DNA of 7,343 bases from assembly GCA_946611495.1 (NCBI GenBank), contig CAMODR010000055.1, positions 1 through 7,343 of the forward strand, given 5' to 3'. The first letter of the stretch is position 1, and each line of letters opens with the position of its first letter. Origin of the DNA: an uncultured Methanobrevibacter sp. GTDB taxonomy: Archaea > Methanobacteriota > Methanobacteria > Methanobacteriales > Methanobacteriaceae. A program made the translations under genes and the position numbers. Positions 1-6,086 of the stretch are shown piece after piece. The notes below the pieces were generated by a model. The model saw only the letters and a list, made by a program, of their open reading frames with translations, had not been told where the DNA came from and did not search any database.

Positions 1-1998
1 TTAAGCAGAATTAAAGAAACCATTTCTTGGTTCAAATATGATACCTTTTCCCTTAAGTTTTTTAAGAAGTTCTTCAACCTTTTCAGGGCTCATGTCATAT
101 TTATCTTTCATGTTTTCCTTAAGGGTTTCAATAGGTGCTCTTTCCATTTCCTGCTCTAAGGCTTTGATTTCATCTTCGATCTTTTGCATCCTATCTCTAT
201 CTGAAGTAGGAGTTCCGCCTTCGACTCTGGAAATGTCGAGTTTTCCTGTTTCAGGGTCTAATCCGACTTGCTCTAGACATTTTCTTTGTAATGTGATTGC
301 CCTTTGAGCGTCTTGAGCATCTACCTTATCCTTTAACTGCAATTTTGCACTGGCTTCAGCTAAACGAATAATCGCTTCTAATTGCCTTGCAGTGATTGGC
401 ACTGGAGTCTCATCTTCCACACCAGCACTTCTTACAGATACATAGAACTCTTCAAGTACTTTGTTAGCCTCATCAGTAAGGACAGGGTTAACATTCTTAC
501 GAGCATATGCAATGTACTTTCTAAGCAAGTCTGGCTCTATTTCATAGTCAACGCTTTCAGATTGGTGTATCTTAAGAATGTGTTGTGCTAATTTTCTATC
601 GTTTTCAATATTTGGCTTATCTTCAATAACAAAGGTTAAGTCGAAACGAGAGAGAATTGGTGAAGGTAAGTCTATCTGGTCTGCAACAGTTTTGTATCTG
701 TCAAATCTTCCGAATTTAGGGTTTGCTGCTGCAAGCACAGAACATCTTGTATTTAATGTTGCCATAATTCCTGCTTTAGCAATACTTACTGTCTGTTGTT
801 CTAAAGCTTCGTGAAGTGCAGAACGGTCTTCAGAACGCATCTTGTCCAATTCGTCAACACATACGTTACCTTGGTCCCCAAGCACTAATGCACCAGCCTC
901 AAGAGACCATCCTCCAAGCTCATCTCTTACTGCAGCTGCAGTTAAACCTGCACCTGAAGTACCCTTACCACTTGTATAAACACTTCTTGGAGCTAATTTG
1001 GATACATATTTTAATATTTGTGATTTACCAATACCCGGATCTCCAACGATTAGGATGTGGATATCCCCTCTTAAACGGGTTTGGTCTTCAAGCAATTTTA
1101 CAGAACCTCCAAAGAGCTGTAATGCGATAGCCTCTTTGACTTCCCTATAACCTCTAATGGAAGGTGCTGTAGAGTTGATGATCTTGTCGTGTATATGTGG
1201 ATCTCTAGATAATTCCAAGATCTTTTCCTCATCCTCTTCAGAGAGTTGGAGCTCTTCGAATTCCTGTTCTAAAGGCTCAATATGATTTACATAAATGTAA
1301 TTTTTGAATTTTCCGCTTCTTTCTTCTCTAAATGTTTTTAAAGTCCCAGTAATTCTAACCTTGTCTCCAGGGTTTAATTCGTCTACTAAATCGTCTTCCA
1401 ATACCATAAGCATTTGCTTAGGCTCTGTTCCTCCAGACAAGTTTTCCAAAGGCTCTTGCATCCTTGCACTTTGTGTATCTATGTATTTAGACTCTTCCTG
1501 TAAGAGTCTGAATGATCTTCCTCCACAGTCAGTACATAATGATGGTTCCATTATGTTGTTGGAGGATGTTTGTTCAACGTCAATTAATCTTGCACAGCCT
1601 CTACATTCGAACCTAGCCATTTCGATTCTTGGACGAATCTCATCGGTTTTTCTTACAATTCCATCTGCTGATACAAATTTTCCAATGTATTTACTTAGCA
1701 AATCACTTAATGGAACATTGTTTGTAAGATTTTCGAATCTAATGTTCAATTCAGCATCTTTCATTAGGGGATCGATATTCTTAATAGCCTGTTGAGAAGC
1801 TAAAATGATTTCATCTGGCTTATCGATTAGCATATCTGCTAAATCTGGATCAAACATTTCTAAATCGTTATAATCGACTGTCAAGGACCTTTCATCAGGA
1901 TATTTTTCTAGAACTTCAAAAACATCATCCTTGTAAATTGTTGAGAAAAATTCCTCAAATTTTGAAAGTGATGTTTTGATTTTGTTAGTGGGACTCAT
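1..1998 (-). CDS. mcm: Replicative DNA helicase MCM (minichromosome maintenance protein)
   Basis: This is the 665-residue archaeal replicative helicase, which forms a ring that unwinds DNA ahead of the fork using ATP. Seen in the protein: an N-terminal domain with a four-cysteine zinc site (C132, C135, C155, C158) set in an OB-fold region up to about residue 245; then the AAA+ core with Walker A GDPGIGKS (319-326), the presensor-1 hairpin lysine in SIAKAGI (K408), Walker [11 protein letters not shown] (378-387), sensor 1 asparagine in AAANP (N426), arginine finger in SRFD (R451) and sensor 2 in [12 protein letters not shown] (R538). A winged-helix tail runs from about 600 to the end. Length and wording match Methanothermobacter MCM (about 666 aa, from memory). 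There is no intein at the Walker A site. The ATG is preceded by an in-frame TAA seven codons upstream. No Shine-Dalgarno is visible; a TATA box 28 bp upstream suggests a leaderless or nearly leaderless mRNA. Confidence 0.97.
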   Translation of the reverse strand: MSPTNKIKTSLSKFEEFFSTIYKDDVFEVLEKYPDERSLTVDYNDLEMFDPDLADMLIDKPDEIILASQQAIKNIDPLMKDAELNIRFENLTNNVPLSDLLSKYIGKFVSADGIVRKTDEIRPRIEMARFECRGCARLIDVEQTSSNNIMEPSLCTDCGGRSFRLLQEESKYIDTQSARMQEPLENLSGGTEPKQMLMVLEDDLVDELNPGDKVRITGTLKTFREERSGKFKNYIYVNHIEPLEQEFEELQLSEEDEEKILELSRDPHIHDKIINSTAPSIRGYREVKEAIALQLFGGSVKLLEDQTRLRGDIHILIVGDPGIGKSQILKYVSKLAPRSVYTSGKGTSGAGLTAAAVRDELGGWSLEAGALVLGDQGNVCVDELDKMRSEDRSALHEALEQQTVSIAKAGIMATLNTRCSVLAAANPKFGRFDRYKTVADQIDLPSPILSRFDLTFVIEDKPNIENDRKLAQHILKIHQSESVDYEIEPDLLRKYIAYARKNVNPVLTDEANKVLEEFYVSVRSAGVEDETPVPITARQLEAIIRLAEASAKLQLKDKVDAQDAQRAITLQRKCLEQVGLDPETGKLDISRVEGGTPTSDRDRMQKIEDEIKALEQEMERAPIETLKENMKDKYDMSPEKVEELLKKLKGKGIIFEPRNGFFNSA

Positions 1999-2022
1999 TG
2001 TATTATATTTTGTAATTTACTC

Positions 2023-2030
2023 TTATAAAA
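2023..2030 (-). promoter_or_regulatory. Predicted TATA box of mcm
   Basis: On the minus strand the octamer TTTTATAA lies with its centre about 28 bp from the A of the mcm ATG. Archaeal TATA boxes sit about 26-27 bp before the transcription start, so transcription would begin within a base or two of the start codon. This fits the lack of a Shine-Dalgarno sequence there. The box shows that mcm can be transcribed independently of the pyruvate kinase gene 232 bp upstream on the same strand. Confidence 0.55.
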
Positions 2031-2072
2031 GTTTAAGTAATTTTTTAAAATTTCATTTTCTCTCTCATCAAA

Positions 2073-2094
2073 ATTGATTTTATCTTGAATCAAT
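2073..2094. repeat. Inverted repeat upstream of the mcm promoter
   Basis: Two perfect 7-base arms, ATTGATT (2073-2079) and AATCAAT (2088-2094), are separated by 8 bases. The dyad lies about 45-70 bp upstream of the predicted mcm TATA box. It could be a regulator site, but the sequence is AT-rich and short dyads of this size arise by chance, so the call is weak. The rest of 1999-2230 holds only AT-rich, T-run-rich DNA with no small gene that I can support. Confidence 0.2.
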
Positions 2095-2209
2095 ATTGTT
2101 GTGAATTAATAATTTTTTGCTTTTGTTTTTGCTTTTTTCTTAATCCTTCTTTGAATTATGGAAAAAATAGTCTTGTTTTTTCTTTAATAATTTTAATTAA
2201 TCCTTTTGA

Positions 2210-2228
2210 CTAAAAAAGAATTTTTAGG
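2210..2228 (-). terminator. Likely terminator of the pyruvate kinase gene
   Basis: Three bases after the pyruvate kinase stop codon the minus strand carries CTAAAAA and TTTTTAG arms around a 4-base spacer, and the second arm is part of a six-T run. Archaeal transcription commonly ends at oligo-T tracts, so the T run alone may be enough and the A/U-rich stem may be incidental. Confidence 0.4.
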
Positions 2229-2230
2229 AA

Positions 2231-3634
2231 TCATATTTCCATAATTCTTAAGTAATTGGTTGTTCTTGTTTGGCCTAATGGGAATCCTCCAGTAACTACA
2301 ATCAAATCTCCTTCTTTTAGATTGAATTCTTCTTTTGCTATTCTTTTTGCATTTTCAACTATTTTATCAGTGCTTTTGTATATGTCTGTAATGACTGGTT
2401 TGACTCCAAAGTTTAAAACAAGCTTTTCTGCAATTTTGTCGTTAGGACAGCAAGCCAGTATTAGAGAGTTTGGCCTTAAGTTACTGATTTTGCTAGCTGT
2501 AAATCCGCTCATTGTAGGTGTAACTATCAATTTAATGTCAGAATATTCAACTGCGTCTACAACTAGCTTAGCAATTGTATCGCTAATGTCTATTCTTCCC
2601 TTATAGGCAACATGCTTTGTATAATCTATTGTAGACTCTACATATTTGCATATTTTGCTCATTATCTTCACAGTTTCTATTGGATATTTGCCAATGGTTG
2701 TCTCTCCAGATAGCATCACACAGTCGGTGCCATCCAATACAGCATTTGCAACATCTGAAATCTCTGCTCTTGAAGGCCTTGGATTTTCATACATGGAAGC
2801 TAACATCTCTGTTGCCACAATTGCAAACTTGCCCTTTTCACGGCATTTTCTAATTATGCTCTTTTGTAGAATTGGCAATTGTTCCATAGGAACTTCCACT
2901 CCCAAGTCTCCTCGAGCCACCATGATTCCATCAGATTCATCGATTATTTCATCTATGTTTTCAATTCCTCTTTGACTTTCAATTTTTGAAATAATGCAGG
3001 AATCTCCTCCAGACTCTTCGATTATTTTGCGGGCTGCAATAACGTCTTCTCTTGTATTTACAAAGGATAATGCTAAATAATCACAGGAATGCTTTGCTGC
3101 AAATGCAATGTCTCTCTTATCAACATCACTTATGAAATCTAATTCTAAGTTGACACCAGGCACATTGATTGTCTTTTTGTTCTGTATTTTTCCATTGGCT
3201 AATGCTTTTAAAACTACATAATCCTTTTTCTTATCAATCACTTCCAATTCAAACAATGCATTGTCTATAAGAACCTTGTCTCCTATATTTATAAAGTCTA
3301 TAGCTTCACTATGGTTCACTCCGAATTCTTTTTCATTTCCTAATATGCAGCTCTTGCTCATCTTGATTGTATCGCCCTTTTTAAGGCTAACTCCTCCTTC
3401 CTTAAATTCCAATGTTCTAAATTCTGGCCCTTTTGTGTCATACATAATTGCAACAGGTGCATTGGATACTATACGCACTCGCTGAACAACATCAATTGTT
3501 CTCATTATATCTTCTTCAGTTGCATGGCTAAGGTTAATTCGTGCACAATCCATGCCTTCATTAACCATTTGGCTCATAATGTTTACAGAATCACATGATG
3601 GTCCTACACTGCATATTATTTTTGTTTTTTTCAT
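2231..3634 (-). CDS. pyk: Pyruvate kinase
   Basis: This 467-residue enzyme transfers phosphate from phosphoenolpyruvate to ADP to give pyruvate and ATP, the last step of glycolysis, in the cytoplasm. Seen: the start strand KIICSVGPSCDS (5-16), ARINLSH (31-37), MYDTKGPEFR (64-73) opening the B-domain lid, the catalytic IISKIESQRGIEN block (214-226; K217, and E219 as metal ligand), DGIMVARGDLGVEVP (235-249), ATEMLASM (274-281) and the PSRAEISDVANAVLDGTD/SGET stretch (287-312). The C-terminal domain ends normally, with no extra PEP-utiliser domain. The lid's usual Asp-Asp-Gly is Asp-Asn-Ala at 124-126. The ATG start is fixed by GGAG 7 nt upstream and an in-frame TAA immediately before it. The gene stands alone, with a predicted leader of about 150 nt carrying tandem repeats. 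In a methanogen it would link triose-phosphate carbon to pyruvate; direction and regulation cannot be read from sequence. Confidence 0.96.
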   Translation of the reverse strand: MKKTKIICSVGPSCDSVNIMSQMVNEGMDCARINLSHATEEDIMRTIDVVQRVRIVSNAPVAIMYDTKGPEFRTLEFKEGGVSLKKGDTIKMSKSCILGNEKEFGVNHSEAIDFINIGDKVLIDNALFELEVIDKKKDYVVLKALANGKIQNKKTINVPGVNLELDFISDVDKRDIAFAAKHSCDYLALSFVNTREDVIAARKIIEESGGDSCIISKIESQRGIENIDEIIDESDGIMVARGDLGVEVPMEQLPILQKSIIRKCREKGKFAIVATEMLASMYENPRPSRAEISDVANAVLDGTDCVMLSGETTIGKYPIETVKIMSKICKYVESTIDYTKHVAYKGRIDISDTIAKLVVDAVEYSDIKLIVTPTMSGFTASKISNLRPNSLILACCPNDKIAEKLVLNFGVKPVITDIYKSTDKIVENAKRIAKEEFNLKEGDLIVVTGGFPLGQTRTTNYLRIMEI

Positions 3635-3658
3635 TTAGATTCTCCAGTTATTTTCTTA

Positions 3659-3760
3659 ATTAAAAGAGATGTTCCATGAGGATTTATTTTTTTATTAAAA
3701 GATTGTTCCCTTAGGAGTTATTTTTTCAATTAAGGTTGTTCCCTTATGATTTATTTTTTA
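3659..3760 (-). repeat. Three imperfect 33-34 bp tandem repeats in the predicted pyk leader
   Basis: Read on the minus strand, each unit has the form AAAATAA(A/C)TC, then a short variable part, then GGAACA, then a T-rich ATTAA-like end. On the plus strand the shared GTTCC cores begin at 3671, 3705 and 3738, giving spacings of 34 and 33 bp. The unit starts (plus-strand ATTAA) are at 3659, 3694 and 3729. A fourth, truncated echo, AAAATAACT, leads directly into the pyk ribosome binding site. In the distal unit TAAGG and CCTTA flank GAACAA and could form a small hairpin; the other two units pair less well. The repeats lie downstream of the predicted TATA box, so they should be transcribed as part of the pyk leader. 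Their function is unknown. Confidence 0.75.
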
Positions 3761-3807
3761 TATTATTTTTCATATTTACAAATTATTTAATAGTATAAAC
3801 TGGACTG

Positions 3808-3816
3808 TTTATAAAA
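3808..3816 (-). promoter_or_regulatory. Predicted TATA box of pyk
   Basis: TTTTATAAA on the minus strand is preceded by an A-rich stretch that could serve as the TFB recognition element. Transcription would start near 3785, giving a leader of about 150 nt that includes the three tandem repeats. Other AT-rich stretches nearby, for instance around 3790-3795, are possible alternatives. Confidence 0.4.
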
Positions 3817-3922
3817 TTTTTGAATGGATTTTTATCTTGTCTATTTGTTCATTTTTTTAATTTTTTTAAAGTTTTATGAAAATTTTAAATACTTAAAAAT
3901 AAATAATTATTTATGTATCATA

Positions 3923-3931
3923 TTTTTATAT
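3923..3931 (+). promoter_or_regulatory. Predicted TATA box of the small membrane protein gene
   Basis: TTTTTATAT would place a transcription start near 3954, about 50 nt before the ATG at 4005. A perfect AAATAATTATTT palindrome lies 10 bp upstream of this box (3901-3912). The surrounding DNA is nearly all A and T, so the exact box is uncertain. Confidence 0.35.
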
Positions 3932-4004
3932 GGTTTTAATATTTTAATAACTTTTTAATATTTAAAATGGTTTTAATAAATTTTTTATTAATTTTGGTGA
4001 ATAT

Positions 4005-4436
4005 ATGAGAAAATCAAGACTAAGTTTATTTAGATCAACTTCTATGTTAATATCTGTTTTAGGAGTGATTGTTATAGTCATTATGGTAGTGGCAGCTGCT
4101 TATGTTGGTTTTAGTGTTGTTTCATCCAGTTTAACTGGTGGGATTTCATCTGGTACTCAATATGACCAATTAGCAGAATTAAAATCAAATTGTTCTAATT
4201 TAGAGAGTCAATTTAATATGACTGGAACTAAAATTTATGCTATGGATAATATTACCTTAGAAAGAGAGTTTGTAAATGCTCAAGTAGAGCTTATTAGAGT
4301 TCAGAACGATTTGGATAGTGTTGAAAGTGCTCTATCATCACATCAACCTGCTTCTGAAGTAGATAAAAGAATACAAGAATCTAAAGATGATTTAAAAATA
4401 GCTCAAGAAGCTTATAATAGTTTATCTGTTAAATAA
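4005..4436 (+). CDS. Small single-pass membrane protein with coiled-coil-like exterior, function unknown
   Basis: I do not recognise this 143-residue protein. Seen: a basic N-terminus (R2, K3, R5, R10), one long hydrophobic segment at about residues 14-42 rich in V, I and A, then a hydrophilic region. The positive N-terminus predicts the N-end in the cytoplasm and the rest outside. Residues about 54-142 are rich in D, E, K, Q and spaced L, I and V, and look helical, in two segments split near SSHQPAS (111-117). Three N-X-S/T sequons cluster just outside the membrane (N62, N71, N82), and there is one cysteine (C63). No processing-type pilin signal or lipobox is obvious. The start is supported by GGTGA 4 nt before the ATG, a match to the archaeal anti-Shine-Dalgarno. 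The gene stands alone between a divergent promoter region and a converging operon, so context gives no function. It may be a cell-surface anchor or a lineage-specific envelope protein. Confidence 0.8.
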   Translation: MRKSRLSLFRSTSMLISVLGVIVIVIMVVAAAYVGFSVVSSSLTGGISSGTQYDQLAELKSNCSNLESQFNMTGTKIYAMDNITLEREFVNAQVELIRVQNDLDSVESALSSHQPASEVDKRIQESKDDLKIAQEAYNSLSVK

Positions 4437-4439
4437 ATA

Positions 4440-4572
4440 TTTTTTATTTATTTAATCTTTTTTTCTTTTTTTAATTTCTAATTTTATTGTTTTTTTATTG
4501 TGTTTTGTTTTTTTAGCTATTTTTTACTTATTTTATATTTTTTTTATTTTTGGTGAAATGGTGTTTTTTTTT
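4440..4572 (+). terminator. Serial oligo-T terminator after the small membrane protein gene
   Basis: Starting four bases after the stop codon there are repeated T runs on the plus strand: 4440-4445, 4458-4464 and 4466-4472 (seven T, one C, seven T), 4490-4496, 4508-4514, 4538-4545 and 4564-4572. Stacked U tracts without a hairpin are the usual intrinsic terminators of archaeal RNA polymerase. They would stop plus-strand transcripts before they run into the converging rlmE gene. Confidence 0.6.
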
Positions 4573-4613
4573 AAAAAATTTAAGTTCAGACGATTATTTA
4601 TTTAATCATCTGA
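4573..4613 (-). terminator. Hairpin plus U-tract terminator overlapping the rlmE stop codon
   Basis: On the minus strand the arm TCAGATGATTA (4613-4603) pairs with TAATCGTCTGA (4596-4586) across the 6-base loop AATAAA. This gives 11 consecutive pairs, one of them U-G. A six-T run follows about 7 bases later (4578-4573). The first arm contains the last three codons and the TAA stop of rlmE. On the plus strand the wobble pair becomes a C-A mismatch, which fits a structure acting in the rlmE transcript. Confidence 0.6.
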
Positions 4614-5249
4614 TTTATTAGGTCTTTTTCTACTTTTAGGTCCTTTTCTATAACCTAAACCTACAATATACATCTCTTTGCTTCTATGTCTTGATGAAGG
4701 AGGTTTGGTTGATTTGACTTTCCTGAATTCTGGCTTGATTTCGTCTAATAATCTTTTGTATTCAGGACCTTGGAAAGCTTTGATTACAAGATTTCCTTCT
4801 GTTTCAAGTATATTGTCTGCAATTTTCATTACGGTTTCAACTAAATCAACAGAATTCAAATGGTCAATTGTTTTAATTCCAGTTAATGATGGAGATGCGT
4901 CTGAAATTAATACTTTAGCCTTTCCGTCTGTCAATTCCATTATTTTCTCTTGGACTATCTCCTTGGTGAAGTCTCCTCTTATTCCATAGAAGTTCTTTTC
5001 TGGGAATGGCTTGATTCTGTTTAAGTCAACTCCGACAACGATTCCTTCCTCTCCAACTTTTTCTAAAGCCACTTGGGACCATCCTCCAGGAGCTGCGCCT
5101 AAATCCACTACAGTGTTTCCTTCCTTGATGATTTTATACTTTTTATCTAATTGTTTAAGTTTAAAAGATGCTCTTGAACGATAGTCTTCGCTTTTAGCTC
5201 TTCTATAATAAGGATCTTTCTTCTTTTCCACTTGCCATCTGCTTCCCAT
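4602..5249 (-). CDS. rlmE: 23S rRNA 2'-O-ribose uridine methyltransferase RlmE (FtsJ/RrmJ family)
   Basis: This is a 215-residue SAM-dependent methyltransferase that methylates the ribose 2'-OH of a uridine in the peptidyl-transferase A loop of 23S rRNA (U2552 in E. coli numbering), a late step in large-subunit maturation. Seen: an N-terminal basic region with SRASFKLKQLD (25-35), SAM-binding motif VVDLGAAPGGWSQ (47-59), the acidic VGVDL (72-76), SDASP (116-120), VIKAFQG (155-161) and KEMYIVGLGY (191-200). These give the family's K-D-K-E catalytic set as K30, D117, K157 and E192, all present. The C-terminus is a short basic tail; the TRAM extension found on some archaeal homologues is absent. 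The ATG has AGAGG 6 nt upstream. The gene lies 14 nt after the phosphoesterase stop, so the two are very likely co-transcribed. Substrate site is inferred from the family. Confidence 0.95.
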   Translation of the reverse strand: MGSRWQVEKKKDPYYRRAKSEDYRSRASFKLKQLDKKYKIIKEGNTVVDLGAAPGGWSQVALEKVGEEGIVVGVDLNRIKPFPEKNFYGIRGDFTKEIVQEKIMELTDGKAKVLISDASPSLTGIKTIDHLNSVDLVETVMKIADNILETEGNLVIKAFQGPEYKRLLDEIKPEFRKVKSTKPPSSRHRSKEMYIVGLGYRKGPKSRKRPNKSDD

Positions 5250-5255
5250 TTCAAT

Positions 5256-5260
5256 CCTCT
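5256..5260 (-). promoter_or_regulatory. Ribosome binding site of rlmE
   Basis: AGAGG on the minus strand lies 6 nt before the rlmE ATG, in the 14-nt gap after the phosphoesterase stop. It supports the annotated start and independent initiation within a shared mRNA. Confidence 0.6.
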
Positions 5261-5263
5261 CAA

Positions 5264-5803
5264 TTATTCTTCATTCAATTTCTCATTAGCAAAATTTAGG
5301 GATGCACATACTGGGCTTCCAGTTTTAATGAATTCTATTTCTATTTTGCTTTTATTTATTTCTAGCAATGCAACAGAAGGGTCAGATAATCTTGGGTTTG
5401 TAGGGCTTCCAGGATTAACTAAAATCACATCTTTAATCTTTTCAAGCTGTGCAATATGTGAATGGCCACTTACTAAGATATCTACTCCCAGTTCTAAGGC
5501 AGTGTAATATAATTGTTGGGTATCTCCCCTTGGATAGACTTCTCCATGGACTATTCCTATCTTATGGCCTTCCGCTTCAATGATTTTAGATGCTGGAAGT
5601 TCCAATTCTCCAACGACCCTATCCATGTTTCCTTCCACAGCATGGACTGGAGCAATTTTCTCCAAATCGTCTAAAACGCTTTGGCTTGTAATGTCTCCTG
5701 CATGGATGATTAAATCAACATCTTCAAATGCATCAAAAACAGGTTGTGGAAGTTTTATTCTTCTATCTGGAATATGGGTGTCTGATATTAGTCCTATTAA
5801 CAT
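5264..5803 (-). CDS. YfcE/MJ0936-type metallophosphoesterase
   Basis: This 179-residue calcineurin-like protein belongs to the UPF0025/YfcE family of two-metal phosphodiesterases, whose natural substrates are mostly unknown. Seen (numbering from MLIG): SDTH (D8, H10), AGD (D37), EGNMD (N59), VHG (H86) and GHSH (H114, H116). Together these supply all seven metal ligands seen in E. coli YfcE, and the family's NPGS follows at 130-133. The usual HGH is HGE here (E88), but the second histidine is not one of those ligands. Start choice: the frame opens further to a GTG at 5812, but ATG at 5803 gives the typical MLIGLISDTH beginning and has GAGG just upstream (5807-5810), though spaced only 3 nt. 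The GTG has no such site. It is the first gene of a two-gene unit with rlmE; whether it works on RNA or a nucleotide is not shown by the sequence. Confidence 0.9.
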   Translation of the reverse strand: MLIGLISDTHIPDRRIKLPQPVFDAFEDVDLIIHAGDITSQSVLDDLEKIAPVHAVEGNMDRVVGELELPASKIIEAEGHKIGIVHGEVYPRGDTQQLYYTALELGVDILVSGHSHIAQLEKIKDVILVNPGSPTNPRLSDPSVALLEINKSKIEIEFIKTGSPVCASLNFANEKLNEE

Positions 5804-5843
5804 TGTCCTCACTCATTGCTTTTTAAGAAATTTGTTCATAATC

Positions 5844-5850
5844 ATATAAA
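5844..5850 (-). promoter_or_regulatory. Predicted TATA box of the phosphoesterase-rlmE unit
   Basis: TTTATAT on the minus strand is centred about 26 bp before 5821, predicting a leader of about 18 nt before the ATG at 5803 and only about 9 nt before the alternative GTG at 5812. The short leader would include the GAGG at 5807-5810, which favours the ATG. A second AT-rich candidate lies near 5872-5882. Confidence 0.4.
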
Positions 5851-6014
5851 CTATTGTTTTGCTTTAACATTATATAATCTATTTTATCTTAATTATATAT
5901 TTTGTCTGAAAATCATTGTTTTCATTCATGTCTTTTCTTCTTAATCTAATAATTAATGGGGGATTTTTTTCAATTTTTCAATTTTCTAAAAATTATAATT
6001 GTGTCAATAATTGC

Positions 6015-6024
6015 TTATATAAAA
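6015..6024 (+). promoter_or_regulatory. Predicted TATA region of purP
   Basis: TTATATAAAA would start transcription near 6045, about 42 nt before the ATG. A second candidate, TTTATAAAA at 6034-6042, would start it near 6064, inside the palindrome. The arms CTTATA (6014-6019) and TATAAG (6028-6033) form a small inverted repeat over the first box. Upstream, 5851-6010 is AT-rich and contains one isolated run of five G (5958-5962) but nothing else that I can name. Confidence 0.45.
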
Positions 6025-6050
6025 CTTTATAAGTTTATAAAAATATATAG

Positions 6051-6069
6051 AATATTATCTGATAATATT
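6051..6069. promoter_or_regulatory. Perfect 19-bp palindrome in the purP promoter/leader (candidate operator)
   Basis: AATATTATC, one T, then GATAATATT: two perfect 9-base arms with a one-base centre. It lies just after the predicted TATA region, at or right after the transcription start, and ends 5 bases before the purP ribosome binding site. A one-base loop cannot form in RNA, and the arms are nearly all A/U, so a DNA operator bound by a dimeric repressor is more likely than an RNA hairpin. The regulator is not in this window. Confidence 0.45.
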
Positions 6070-6074
6070 TGTTC

Positions 6075-6080
6075 AGGAGA
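6075..6080 (+). promoter_or_regulatory. Ribosome binding site that fixes the purP start
   Basis: AGGAGA lies 6 nt before the ATG at 6087. The frame is open to a TTG at 6069, but that codon has no site before it and would place this motif inside the coding region. The ATG is therefore the start. Confidence 0.8.
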
Positions 6081-6086
6081 TTAAAA

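Larger units (their letters stand above)
3635..4004. other. 370-bp divergent intergenic region between pyk and the small membrane protein gene
   Basis: This is very AT-rich DNA with no gene that I can support. From left to right it holds the pyk ribosome binding site (GGAG, 3642-3645 on the minus strand), three imperfect 33-34 bp tandem repeats (3659-3760), the predicted pyk TATA box (3808-3816), a perfect AT-only palindrome AAATAATTATTT (3901-3912), the predicted TATA box of the plus-strand gene (3923-3931), and two exact copies of ATGGTTTTAATA 37 bp apart (3930-3941 and 3967-3978). A good plus-strand ribosome binding site, GGTGA (3996-4000), lies just before the next gene. Confidence 0.6.

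Noticed and set aside
1304..1795. 163-codon open frame on the plus strand inside mcm
   Set aside because: It is antisense to conserved mcm codons, including the zinc-site region, its product has no recognisable domain, and no ribosome binding site is seen. It is a shadow of the real gene.
2118..2141. Repeated GCTTTTG/GCTTTTTT runs on the plus strand, resembling a terminator
   Set aside because: No plus-strand gene ends nearby, and on the minus strand these are A runs, so a terminator role is not supported.
1999..2230. Possible tRNA or structured RNA in the intergenic gaps
   Set aside because: All gaps in the window are extremely AT-rich, with no GC-rich cloverleaf, no CCA-like ends and no long GC-paired stems.
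3744..3773. Nine-codon minus-strand open frame just downstream of the predicted pyk transcription start, a possible leader peptide
   Set aside because: It has no ribosome binding site, a composition of A-rich codons expected by chance, and it ends within the first repeat unit. Conservation would be needed to support it.
4552..4605. GGTGA followed by ATG at 4558 opening a 15-codon plus-strand frame
   Set aside because: The ribosome binding motif is only one base from the ATG, the peptide is mostly F and K from homopolymer runs, and it overlaps the end of rlmE and its terminator.
6069..6086. TTG-started six-residue extension of PurP
   Set aside because: The extension would translate the AGGAGA ribosome binding site and part of the palindrome; the ATG at 6087 matches the usual family length.
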